From: JAGRGG01 sp965217265
GTDB taxonomy: Bacteria; Pseudomonadota; Alphaproteobacteria; Geminicoccales; Geminicoccaceae
Direction: 5' to 3'
DNA: 64,000 nt
Assembly: GCA_965217265.1 (NCBI GenBank)
Contig: CBDCHP010000012.1
Span: forward strand, 124,001 to 188,000
Position numbers and translations under genes: made by a program
Shown here: positions 45,666 through 53,807 of the stretch, one piece after another
Layout of the letters: each line of letters opens with the position of its first letter
Position numbering within the stretch: the stretch's first letter is position 1
Notes under the pieces: model-generated
Seen by the model: the letters and a program-made list of their open reading frames with translations, nothing else
The model's database searches: none
What the model was told of the DNA's origin: nothing

Positions 45666-46007
45666 CTACTCGATCACCACGGCCGTCCCCGCCGCCGTCA
45701 CCATCAGCATCGAACTTTCCTTGCCGACCGTTTCGTAGTCGAGGTCGCAGCCGATGACGGCGTTGGCGCCGAGGTTCTTTGCCTCCTCGCACATCTCCTC
45801 GACGGCGATGTCGCGCGCCTCGCGCAGGCCCTTCTCGTAGCCGCCCGAGCGCCCGCCGACGATGTCGCGGATACCGGCGAAGAAGTCGCGAAAGAAGTTG
45901 GCGCCCAAGATCGCCTCGCCGGCGACGAGGCCCTTGTACTCGACGATGCGCCTGCCCTCGACCTGGTTCGTCGTCGTCACCAGAACCGTCGTCTTCTTGC
46001 CCCACAT
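45666..46007 (-). CDS. YbjQ/UPF0145 family protein
   Basis: 113 residues, DUF74 heavy-metal-binding-like family: VLVTTTNQVEGRRIVEYKGL, GGRSGGYEKGLREARDIAVE and GANAVIGCDLDYETVG. Forms small pentameric beta/alpha assemblies in relatives; biological role unsettled. ATG 46007 follows AGGAGACAAGGCC. The frame extends upstream without ribosome site. Confidence 0.92.
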   Translation of the reverse strand: MWGKKTTVLVTTTNQVEGRRIVEYKGLVAGEAILGANFFRDFFAGIRDIVGGRSGGYEKGLREARDIAVEEMCEEAKNLGANAVIGCDLDYETVGKESSMLMVTAAGTAVVIE

Positions 46008-46154
46008 GGCCTTGTCTCCTGTTGCGTGTAGATGATTAGGCATCGGGCACAACCGTCCAAGGCCGGCCCGGCTCCACGAGCGCCCTTGACCGGGTTCGCA
46101 CCGGTGGCGCATCACATGGCCTCAACGCGCAACCTCGAACAATGGCCCCAACGC

Positions 46155-46778
46155 ATGCAACCCTTCACGACGCTCACCGGCATCGCGGCGCCGATGCCGA
46201 TCATCAACGTCGACACCGACATGATCATCCCCAAGCAGTTCTTGAAGACGATCAAGCGCACCGGGCTCGGCGTCAACCTGTTCGACGAGATGCGCTACGA
46301 CCAGGACGGCAAGGAGAAGCCGGACTTCGTCTTGAACCAGGAGCCCTACCGCGAGGCGCAGATCCTGATCGCGGGCGAGAATTTCGGCTGCGGCTCGTCG
46401 CGCGAGCACGCGCCCTGGGCGCTGCTCGACTTCGGCATCCGCTGCGTCATCGCCCCCTCCTTCGCCGACATCTTCCACAACAACTGCTTCAAGAACGGCA
46501 TCTTGCCGGTGACGCTGCCCAAGGAGCAGGTCGAGATGCTCATGCGCGAGGCCGAGCGGGCGGGGGGCCGTCCCTTCACGGTCGACCTCGGCGAGCAGGC
46601 GATTCACCGGCCGACCGGCAACGAGGTTCTGCCCTTCGTGATCGACCAAGGCTCGAAGCACGCGCTCTTGAACGGCCTCGACGAGATCGGCCTCACTATG
46701 CAGCGCGGCGGGCAGATCGACGCCTTCGAGGCGAGCCGACGGCGCGACCAGCCCTGGCTGGAGCGCGGCGTGGCTTGA
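46155..46778 (+). CDS. leuD: 3-isopropylmalate dehydratase small subunit
   Basis: 207 residues. Swivel domain that completes the [4Fe-4S] isopropylmalate isomerase with LeuC in leucine synthesis: INVDTDMIIPKQFLKTIKRT and GENFGCGSSREHAPWAL are typical. ATG 46155 matches family N-termini; upstream frame is not coding-like. leuC is not adjacent: upstream is the YbjQ-family gene on the other strand. A FAS1 protein lies between leuD and leuB. Confidence 0.95.
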   Translation: MQPFTTLTGIAAPMPIINVDTDMIIPKQFLKTIKRTGLGVNLFDEMRYDQDGKEKPDFVLNQEPYREAQILIAGENFGCGSSREHAPWALLDFGIRCVIAPSFADIFHNNCFKNGILPVTLPKEQVEMLMREAERAGGRPFTVDLGEQAIHRPTGNEVLPFVIDQGSKHALLNGLDEIGLTMQRGGQIDAFEASRRRDQPWLERGVA

Positions 46779-46852
46779 GCCTGGACCCAACGTGCGCTAA
46801 GTTGGTCATCACAACGCGTCGCTTCGCGGTCGTGCCTGGGAGGTTCTTTGAC

Positions 46853-47806
46853 ATGATGCAGGGCTTGCTTCGCGCCGTCGGCGTGCTCGCCGTGGCGGCA
46901 CCGGTGGCGCTGTTCTCCGGCGCGCCGCGTGCCGAGACGATCATGGCGACGCTGCGCGGCGACGCCGACTTCACCCGCCTCGTCGGCCTGATCGAGGCGG
47001 CCGGCATGGCCGAGACGTTCGAGGAACAGGGGCCGATGACCTTTCTCGCCCCGACCAACGCCGCCTTCGTCATGCTGCCCGACAGCGCCTTGCAGAAGAT
47101 CGCGGACGACGGGCTGCTGGCCGACGTCTTGAAGCACCACCTGATCAAGGGCGAGGCCTACACCAGCGACACGATCAAGGGCCTCGCGGTCGCGACCGTC
47201 GGCGACCGGCTCCAGTTCGAGACCAACGAGACCGGCACGCTGCGCGTCTACCAGGACGGCAGCGAAGTGACCCGGCTCGGCGACAACCTCATCGTCCGTC
47301 ATCTGGCCCCCTATCGGCCGACGACCGAGGCGCCGCGCCCGCCCGTGCCGGGGGCGTCGAGCGAGGCCGAGCCGACGAGCGACGAGGCGAAGAAGGAGCA
47401 GACCGCCGCGTCCTACGCGTTGGGCGAGTCGGTCGAGGCCGACGACAAGGAGGCCGGCCCCGCGTCCGAGAATGACGGGTCCGACAACGTCCAGTCCGAG
47501 CAGGGCCAGGGCACGCAGCAGCAAAAGGGGCTCGGCGACAACGGAAGCGCCGCCACGCCCGATCCGATGGTCCGGGCGCAGAACGATCCCGAGCAGAAGG
47601 GTCAGGCGCCCGAGGAGCAGAAGACCTACCTCGGCCCCGGCGAAGACCCCTTGCAGGACAAGAAGGTCCGCGTCGCCCAGGTGGCACGGGTCGTACGTCC
47701 CGACATTCGGGCCGACGACGGCGTGATTCAGGGCGTCGACCGCATCCTGCTGCCCACGACCGTCGTCGACCTGTTCGAGCCGCAGCAGAGCGCGTCGGCC
47801 GAGTAA
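46853..47806 (+). CDS. Secreted FAS1 (fasciclin) domain protein with large low-complexity insertion
   Basis: 317 residues with a signal peptide (GVLAVAAPVALFSGAPRAE). The FAS1 fold runs from about residue 28 (IMATLRGDADFTRLVGLIEA, TFLAPTNAAFVML, LLADVLKHHLIKG) to 150 and then resumes at about 272-301 with VARVVRPDIRADDGVIQGVD and RILLP. Between these lies about 120 residues of Glu/Gln/Ser/Pro-rich sequence of low complexity. In ordinary FAS1 domains these last strands follow at once. Probably periplasmic or surface-associated adhesion-type protein. ATG 46853 with GGGAGG upstream. It separates leuD from leuB. Confidence 0.85.
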   Translation: MMQGLLRAVGVLAVAAPVALFSGAPRAETIMATLRGDADFTRLVGLIEAAGMAETFEEQGPMTFLAPTNAAFVMLPDSALQKIADDGLLADVLKHHLIKGEAYTSDTIKGLAVATVGDRLQFETNETGTLRVYQDGSEVTRLGDNLIVRHLAPYRPTTEAPRPPVPGASSEAEPTSDEAKKEQTAASYALGESVEADDKEAGPASENDGSDNVQSEQGQGTQQQKGLGDNGSAATPDPMVRAQNDPEQKGQAPEEQKTYLGPGEDPLQDKKVRVAQVARVVRPDIRADDGVIQGVDRILLPTTVVDLFEPQQSASAE

Positions 47807-47903
47807 TCAAGGCAGTACGCGGCCACTCGCCCGCCGACGTTTGCCAAGCGCCGCCGTCCGGTCTAAACCGGCCGCACGGCGTCTCAAGGCAACGGATCTT
47901 CTC

Positions 47904-49001
47904 ATGCGAACGGTCGGCAAGCTGCTCCTCCTGCCCGGCGACGGCATCGGCCCCGAGGTGGTGGCCGAAGTCAAGGCGACGCTGGCGCACTTGGAGGCGA
48001 CCCGCGGCCTCGCCTTCGAGGTCGAGGAGGACCTCGTCGGCGGTGCCGCCCTCGACGCGCACGGGGTGCCGATCGCCGAGACGACGATGGCAAGTGCCAA
48101 AAGCGCCGACGCCGTCCTGTTCGGCGCCGTCGGCGTGCCGAAGCACGACGCCAACCCCTTCCACCTCAAGCCCGAGCAGGGCCTCCTTCGCCTGCGCAAG
48201 GAGTTGGGCCTGTTCGCCAACCTGCGCCCGGCCCTCGTCTTCCCGGCCCTGGCCGGGGCCAGCACGCTCAAGCCCGAACTCGTCGAGGGCCTCGACATCC
48301 TGATCCTGCGCGAACTGACCGGCGGGGTCTATTTCGGCGAGCCGCGCGGCATCGAGACGCTCGACGACGGCGGCAAGCGCGCCGTCGATACCCAGGTCTA
48401 CACCACGGCCGAGATCGAGCGCATCGTCCGGCTCGCCTTCGAGCTGGCGGCAAAGCGGCAGAGCCGGGTCACGTCGGTCGAGAAGGCGAACGTGATGCAC
48501 ACCGGCGTCTTGTGGCGCGAGGTGGCGACCGGCGTCGGCCGCGACCACCCGGACGTCGCCTTGAACCACATGTACGCCGACAACTGCGCCATGCAGTTGA
48601 TCCGCCGGCCCAAGCAGTTCGACGTCATCGTCACCGACAATCTGTTCGGCGACCTGCTCTCGGACGCCGCCGCGATGGCGACCGGGTCATTGGGGATGCT
48701 GCCTTCGGCGTCGCTCGGGGCTCCCGACGCGGACGGCCGCCGCCACGCCCTTTACGAGCCGGTGCACGGCTCGGCCCCCGACATCGCCGGGCAAGGGGTC
48801 GCCAACCCGCTCGCCATGCTGCTCTCGACGGCGATGATGCTGCGCTACTCGTTCGACTTGGGCGAAGAGGCCGACCGGCTGGAGGCCGCGATCGGCCGGG
48901 TTCTCGATCAAGGCCACCGCACCGCCGACATCGCCGGGCCGGACGGGCGCCCGGTCTCGACTTCCGAGATGGGCGACGCGGTCCGCGCCGCCCTCGACTA
49001 G
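47904..49001 (+). CDS. leuB: 3-isopropylmalate dehydrogenase
   Basis: 365 residues, full length. Oxidatively decarboxylates 3-isopropylmalate with NAD in leucine synthesis. Typical features: LLLPGDGIGPEVV at the N-terminus, RELTGGVYFGEPRG, substrate/metal site DVIVTDNLFGDLLSDAA and NAD-binding YEPVHGSAPDIAGQGVANP. ATG 47904. Followed 21 bp later by asd, so the two are probably co-transcribed. Confidence 0.97.
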   Translation: MRTVGKLLLLPGDGIGPEVVAEVKATLAHLEATRGLAFEVEEDLVGGAALDAHGVPIAETTMASAKSADAVLFGAVGVPKHDANPFHLKPEQGLLRLRKELGLFANLRPALVFPALAGASTLKPELVEGLDILILRELTGGVYFGEPRGIETLDDGGKRAVDTQVYTTAEIERIVRLAFELAAKRQSRVTSVEKANVMHTGVLWREVATGVGRDHPDVALNHMYADNCAMQLIRRPKQFDVIVTDNLFGDLLSDAAAMATGSLGMLPSASLGAPDADGRRHALYEPVHGSAPDIAGQGVANPLAMLLSTAMMLRYSFDLGEEADRLEAAIGRVLDQGHRTADIAGPDGRPVSTSEMGDAVRAALD

Positions 49002-49022
49002 TTCTTCCAAGGAGCCACGATC

Positions 49023-50039
49023 ATGGGCTATCGCGTCGCCGTCGCCGGCGCCACCGGGGCCGTCGGCCAGGAAATCCTCAACATCCTGCACGAGTTGCGC
49101 TTTCCCGCCGACGAGGTGATCCCGCTCGCCTCCGAGCGCTCGCTCGGCAAGGAGGTCGCCTACGGCGACGATACATTCTTGAGGGTCAAGGATCTCGGCA
49201 CCTTCGACTTCGAGGGCGTCGACCTCGGCCTGTTCTCGCCGGGGGCCTCCGTCTCGGCAATTCACGCACCGCGCGCCGCCGAGGCCGGCTGCATCGTCAT
49301 CGACAACACCTCGCAGTTTCGCATGGACGAGGACGTGCCGCTCGTGGTGCCCGAGGTGAACCCGGAAGCCTTGGCCGATTTTCGCAACCGCAACATCATC
49401 GCCAACCCCAACTGCTCGACCATCCAGATGGTGATGGCCTTGAAGCCGCTGCACGATCTGGCGCGCGTCCGGCGGGTGGTGGTCGCGTCCTACCAGTCGG
49501 TCTCCGGCGCCGGCCAGGAGGCGATGGACGAACTCTTCGACCAGACCAAGTCGATCTTCATGAACGATCCGAAGGAGCCGGTGATCTTCCCCAAGCGCAT
49601 CGCCTTCAACTGCATCCCGCGCATCGATTCGATGCTGGCGGACGGCGCCTCGAAGGAGGAGTGGAAGATGCGGGTCGAGACCAAGAAGATCCTCGACCCG
49701 ATGATCGAGGTCGTCGCCACCTGCGTGCGCGTGCCGGTCTTCGTCGGCCACGGCCTCGCCGTCCACGTCGAGTTCGAGGAGCCGATCGACATCGGGCAGG
49801 CGCGCGAGGCGATGCAGGACTTCGACGGCCTCGTCGTCATGGACCGTCCCGAGGAGGACGAGTACGCGACCCAGGTCGAGTGCGTCGGCGACCACGCCGT
49901 CTTCGTCTCACGCCTGCGCCGCGACCCGACGGTCGAGAACGGCCTCGCCTTCTGGTGCGTGGCGGACAACCTCAGGAAAGGCGCCGCGCTCAACACGGTC
50001 CAGATCGCGCAGGCGCTGATCGAAGAGGGCTACATCTGA
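49023..50039 (+). CDS. asd: Aspartate-semialdehyde dehydrogenase
   Basis: 338 residues. Reduces aspartyl phosphate to aspartate semialdehyde for lysine, threonine and methionine synthesis. Nucleotide motif VAGATGAVGQEI, catalytic Cys131 in ANPNCSTIQM, and SYQSVSGAGQEAM with the substrate-binding region CVRVPVFVGHGLAVHVEF. ATG 49023 follows AAGGAGCCACGATC. A GNAT gene overlaps its stop. Confidence 0.97.
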   Translation: MGYRVAVAGATGAVGQEILNILHELRFPADEVIPLASERSLGKEVAYGDDTFLRVKDLGTFDFEGVDLGLFSPGASVSAIHAPRAAEAGCIVIDNTSQFRMDEDVPLVVPEVNPEALADFRNRNIIANPNCSTIQMVMALKPLHDLARVRRVVVASYQSVSGAGQEAMDELFDQTKSIFMNDPKEPVIFPKRIAFNCIPRIDSMLADGASKEEWKMRVETKKILDPMIEVVATCVRVPVFVGHGLAVHVEFEEPIDIGQAREAMQDFDGLVVMDRPEEDEYATQVECVGDHAVFVSRLRRDPTVENGLAFWCVADNLRKGAALNTVQIAQALIEEGYI

Positions 50040-50545
50040 GCGACGCCTTCGTCATCCGTCCCTACCAGCCCTTCGACGCGGCACTGGTGGACGACCTCCT
50101 CCGCCGCGCTTTTCCCGAGGACGCCGAGGCGCGGCTGGTGCGCGACCTGCGCGTTAATGGCGACGTTGCCATCGAGCACGTCGCCGAGGTCGAGGGCAAG
50201 CCGGTCGGCCACGTCCTCTTGAGCCGCCTGGACGTTGACCGACCAGGAGTAGAGGTACTGGCGCTGGCCCCGCTTACCGTCGATCCTTCCAACCAGGGCG
50301 AGCATATCGGCTCCGCCCTCGTCGTCGAGGCCTGTACCGCCGCCGAGGCGGACGGCCACCACCTCGTCGTCGTCTTGGGCGACGTCGGTTGGTACAAACG
50401 TCTGGGTTTCACCCACCTCGCCGCCTCCCAGTTCGCCTGCAAGTACGCCGGCCCCAACCTCATGGCCCGCGACTCCCGCCACCCGCCGTCGCCGCCCGAG
50501 CGGCTGAAGCTGACTTATCCGGCGGCGTTCGCGCGGCTGGGGTAA
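50036..50545 (+). CDS. GNAT-family N-acetyltransferase with apparent CTG start
   Basis: 169 residues, YhbS-like GNAT: FVIRPYQPFDAALVDDLLRRA at the N-terminus, ALAPLTVDPSNQGEHIGSAL (motif A) and VVLGDVGWYKRLGFTHL. In its frame no ATG, GTG or TTG lies near the expected start; CTG 50036, in the sequence CTGAGCGAC that overlaps the asd stop, has AGAGGG six bases upstream and gives a complete domain. Translational coupling to asd is likely. Ends where AT-rich DNA begins. Confidence 0.8.
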   Translation: MSDAFVIRPYQPFDAALVDDLLRRAFPEDAEARLVRDLRVNGDVAIEHVAEVEGKPVGHVLLSRLDVDRPGVEVLALAPLTVDPSNQGEHIGSALVVEACTAAEADGHHLVVVLGDVGWYKRLGFTHLAASQFACKYAGPNLMARDSRHPPSPPERLKLTYPAAFARLG

Positions 50546-50587
50546 TGCTTCTTACATGATACGAACATCTCAAAAGGTTTTAATAAC

Positions 50588-51656
50588 ATGAGCACACTGT
50601 TAGAAGAAAACATTAAAATTCATGAAGTTATTCAAAAAACATTGACGATATAAGAAAGGATATTAAGTATGTCATTACTGATTATCCTGCCGAAACTATA
50701 GCAAGTAAATTTCATTTACATGACGATAATGAACAGTCAGAAATATTTGTGCCCGAGTATTAACGCAACCTTGTTTGGGACATTCGTCAAATTTCATATT
50801 TTATAGAAAGTCTTATATTAAGGGTCCCTGTTCCACCAATTTTTTTGTACGACGTTGGAGGCAGGCTTGAAATCATTGATGGCTCACAAAGAGTTCGGGG
50901 TATTTCTCAGTTTATAACAAATAAAATAAGATTAACAGGTTTAGAAAAACTAAATTTTTTGAACGACATGAGATTCTCAGATCTTCCTAAACCAACATCT
51001 CTAAGACCTAGAAATACACCCGTGAGAACATTTATCCCGTCTGAAAGTGCCGATCAATCTACTAGAGCAGATTTGTTTAGGCGTTTGAATACTAGTGAAA
51101 AAAACTTGAAGATGCGGAAGTTAGGGTTGGTGCTTTTCCAGGGCCTATGATGGATTTCATCAAACAATGTGCACATAATCAACAATTTGGACAAATTTGC
51201 CCTGCAAAACGAGGACAAAGGAGTGCAGAAAGCGAAAAACAAGAACTTGTTCTTAGATTTTTTGCTTACTATGAAAAGTACGAAGAATTCGATCAGGATG
51301 TGAGTAAATTTTTAGATGATTACTTAGATAAAGCAAATAAGAAATTTAATAATGACCATATTGGCAATCTATATAGCGTATTTACTAGTATAGTTGAGCT
51401 TTCTATCAAATATCTACCTCATGGTTTTAAGCGTTCTGCATCTTCAAAACAAACACTTCGCGTTCGATTTGAAGCTCTAAGTGTTGGCATTGCTCGCGCA
51501 CAACAGACAAAAATAAACATTTCTATGAAAAGTATTAGTAGCTGAATTAACTCTACTGAGTTCAAAGCATTAATCACTGGCTTTGCTATAAATAGCGCTT
51601 CTAAGCTAAAGTCCCAAATCGAGTTTGTTAGGGATAATTTAATAAATGAAAATTGA
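50588..51656 (+). pseudogene. DUF262 (ParB-like nuclease/GTPase-type) gene, decayed
   Basis: The reading frame of a DUF262 protein is recognisable through disruptions: ITDYPAETIASKF, FVPEY*RNLVW (the conserved Gln of EYQR is TAA at 50761), ISYFIESLILRVPVPPIFLY, EIIDGSQR, LFRRLNTSEKNLK then DAEVRVGAFPGPMMDFIKQC after a frame shift near 51108. A further frame shift near 50635 separates the first codons (MSTLLEENIK) and a stop at 51543 precedes the last ~37 codons (STEFKALITGFAINSASK). DUF262 proteins act in restriction of modified DNA (GmrSD) and in other defence modules. AT-rich and clearly transferred; not functional as written. Confidence 0.8.
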
Positions 51657-52320
51657 AGATGTATTCAAATATCAATGCGTGGATTTGTTTAATTTTCTCA
51701 ACGAAATCGGAGAATTAGAGAAGGCTATAACTGAGAGTGCTGTCCCTATTAATATCAGTGGTAAAACCCTGACAACTTCTAGAGCTACATTATTTATAAT
51801 ATTTTACAGTATAACAGAGAATTGTTTTGAAAAACAGCAAATCGAGATTAAAAATTCTGTAAAAAAATCTCGACGTTCTTTTTCCAAAATGCTGCCTGCT
51901 TGGCGTAAGCAAGTAATAATCAATGCTGTTGGCGACTAACTTCGTCAAGGAACAAACCATGCTAATATATACACCATTATAGACAACTTGATAACTTATT
52001 CTAAAACTGCTACATTTGACTGGACTACTAAATCGGAAAATTCTTTTTCAGGCAATATCAATCAAATAAAACTACACAGATGGTGTAAAGAAATCAACAT
52101 GGATTTTGTTTCACCCAAGATAAGTAGGGGAGGTGATTTTCTCAACACTATATGTCGCCATAGGAATGAACTTGCTCATGGAAAAACTTCGTTTATTGAT
52201 GTTGGCAACATTTATTCTACTAGAGAAATTCGCGAAAATTTTATCCGCACAAGATGCTTTTTGAAAATTTACTTTCGAGCTAACAGCAAGTACGCATTAA
52301 ACAAAAAATTTAATGTTTAG
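51646..52320 (+). pseudogene. HEPN nuclease-type gene (MAE_28990-like), one in-frame stop
   Basis: The frame overlaps the DUF262 end by 11 bp and encodes about 224 residues if the TAA at 51937-51939 is ignored; it continues in frame as LRQGTNHANIYTIIDNLITY after GD*. It contains the HEPN active-site pattern R-N-x-L-A-H in TICRHRNELAHGKTSF. HEPN proteins next to DUF262 are a recurring pair in which the HEPN partner is thought to be an RNase toxin. AT-rich, same origin as its neighbour. The premature stop cuts it before the catalytic motif. Confidence 0.65.
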
Positions 52321-52496
52321 TGGTTTTTGTAGCTATTGTCTCACGTAATTTTGCAATTGTATCGACAGTTTATTACAGTATCTTATAAATATTAAAGCAA
52401 AAGAGAAAATCAATGTGCCGTACATTAATCTTCGGATATTGTGCTAGCGAGTAATATATTGTAGAAATTTATGCTCATTCTTCAGCCAGTTACCGA

Positions 52497-52967
52497 TTAT
52501 TGCTTTGGTCCGTGCTCCACCTTGCCAAGCGCATCGGCACGACCCGGCGCCTGACCGTGGCCACGCCCGCCTACCTCAAGGCGCACGGGACGCTCAAGCA
52601 CCCGTTCGACCTGAAGGCGCACGCCTGCATCGTCTACACACGGCTCGCCATCGGCAACCGTTGGACCTACCGCGGCCCGAACGGCGAGGACGTCGCCGTC
52701 GAGGTCGGGGGCCGCCTGCGCGTCAACAGTTCCGAGGGGGTCCGGGCCGGCGTCCTGCAAGGGCTCGGCATCGGCCTCGTGCCGATGTGGCTACTCAAAG
52801 GCGACGTTGAGCGCGGCGACCTCGCCGTGCTGCTCGACGACTACGCCTCCACACCCTTGCCGATCCAGGCCGTCTACCCCTCGCGCCGCTTCGTGCCGGG
52901 GCGCACGCGGGCGATGCTCGACTATCTGGCGGGCGCGTTCGCCGCCAAGCCGGCGATGCAAAGATGA
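52497..52967 (+). pseudogene. LysR-family regulator, 5'-truncated effector-binding part
   Basis: The frame encodes the last ~155 residues of a LysR regulator: KRIGTTRRLTVATPAYLKAH, TYRGPNGEDV, LRVNSSEGVRAGVLQGLGIG, LVPMWLL and IQAVYPSRRFVPGRTRAMLD. The HTH and first effector half are missing; high-GC coding starts abruptly at about 52497 where AT-rich DNA ends, so the insertion probably cut the gene. Its stop lies in a terminator-like repeat. Confidence 0.8.
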
Positions 52968-53101
52968 ACGCTTGCGCGTGCACTGCCACGTTTTTTTGCC
53001 AGTGTTAACGCAGGAGGCTGGCCGCGGCGCCGAGGGCCGGCCTCGGACGAAAGCAAAAAAGAGAAAAAAGAAGCCCGCGCGGCAGCGCACGCGAAGCGTT
53101 A
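52965..53101. repeat. Terminator-like dispersed element, full copy
   Basis: Left arm TGAACGCTTGCGCGTGCACT with T-tract, spacer GGCTGGCCGCGGCGCCGAGG and GCCGGCCTCGG, right arm AAAAAAGAGAAAAAAGAAGC and the inverse arm ending with the FAH-family stop TAA. Lies between the LysR remnant and the convergent FAH-family gene. Confidence 0.8.
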
Positions 53102-53791
53102 AACCACCCGCACCTCGACCGCGCCGACGCCCTCGACGCCGCCCTTGAGCACGTCGCCGCGTGCGACGGGGCCGACGCCCGCCGGCGTGCCGGTCATGAT
53201 CAGGTCGCCCGGCGCCAGGGTGAAGAGCGTCGAGAGGTAGGCGATCACCTCGGGCACCTTCCAGATCTGCTGGTCGAGGTCGCCCTCCTGGCGGGTCGCG
53301 CCGTTGACGTCGAGCCAGACCCGGCCCCGCTCAGGGTGGCCGACGCGGCCCGCCGGTCTGATCGGCGAGCAGGGCGCCGAACGCTCGAAGGCTTTGCCTG
53401 TGTCCCAGGGCCGGCCCATCTTCTTGGCCTCGGCCTGCAGGTCGCGCCTCGTCATGTCGATGCCGACCGCGTAGCCGTAGACGCACGCCAGCGCGCGCTC
53501 GACCGGAATGTCGCTCCCGCCTTCCTTCAAGGCGACGACCAGCTCGATCTCGTGTTGCACGTCCTGGCTCAAGGGCGGGTAGGGAAAGATGCCATCAACG
53601 GTGAGGTTGTCGGGGTTCTTTTGGAAGAAGAACGGCGGCTCGCGCTCGGGGTCGTGGCCCATCTCGCGCGCGTGCTCGGCGTAATTGCGCCCGACGCAGT
53701 AGACGCGGCGCACGGGGTAGAGACCCGCCTCGCCCGCAACCGGCAGGGTCGGGCGCGGGGCGGGGTCGATGACGTAGGCGGGGTCGGCCAT
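53099..53791 (-). CDS. Fumarylacetoacetate hydrolase (FAH) family protein
   Basis: 230 residues, the short FAH/HpaG-type enzyme. CVGRNYAEHAREMG and PFFFQKNPDNL at the N-terminus, metal ligands in QHEIELVVAL (E-x-E) and VGIDMTRRDLQ (Asp), and LIMTGTPAGVGPV at the end. These enzymes hydrolyse or decarboxylate and isomerise 2-oxo-dicarboxylates from ring-cleavage pathways. ATG 53791 with GAGGGACC upstream is preferred over ATG 53806. Last gene of the minus-strand cluster of the molybdenum hydroxylase, which supports a role late in an aromatic or heterocycle pathway. Confidence 0.9.
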   Translation of the reverse strand: MADPAYVIDPAPRPTLPVAGEAGLYPVRRVYCVGRNYAEHAREMGHDPEREPPFFFQKNPDNLTVDGIFPYPPLSQDVQHEIELVVALKEGGSDIPVERALACVYGYAVGIDMTRRDLQAEAKKMGRPWDTGKAFERSAPCSPIRPAGRVGHPERGRVWLDVNGATRQEGDLDQQIWKVPEVIAYLSTLFTLAPGDLIMTGTPAGVGPVARGDVLKGGVEGVGAVEVRVV

Positions 53792-53807
53792 CGGTTGGTC
53801 CCTCATT

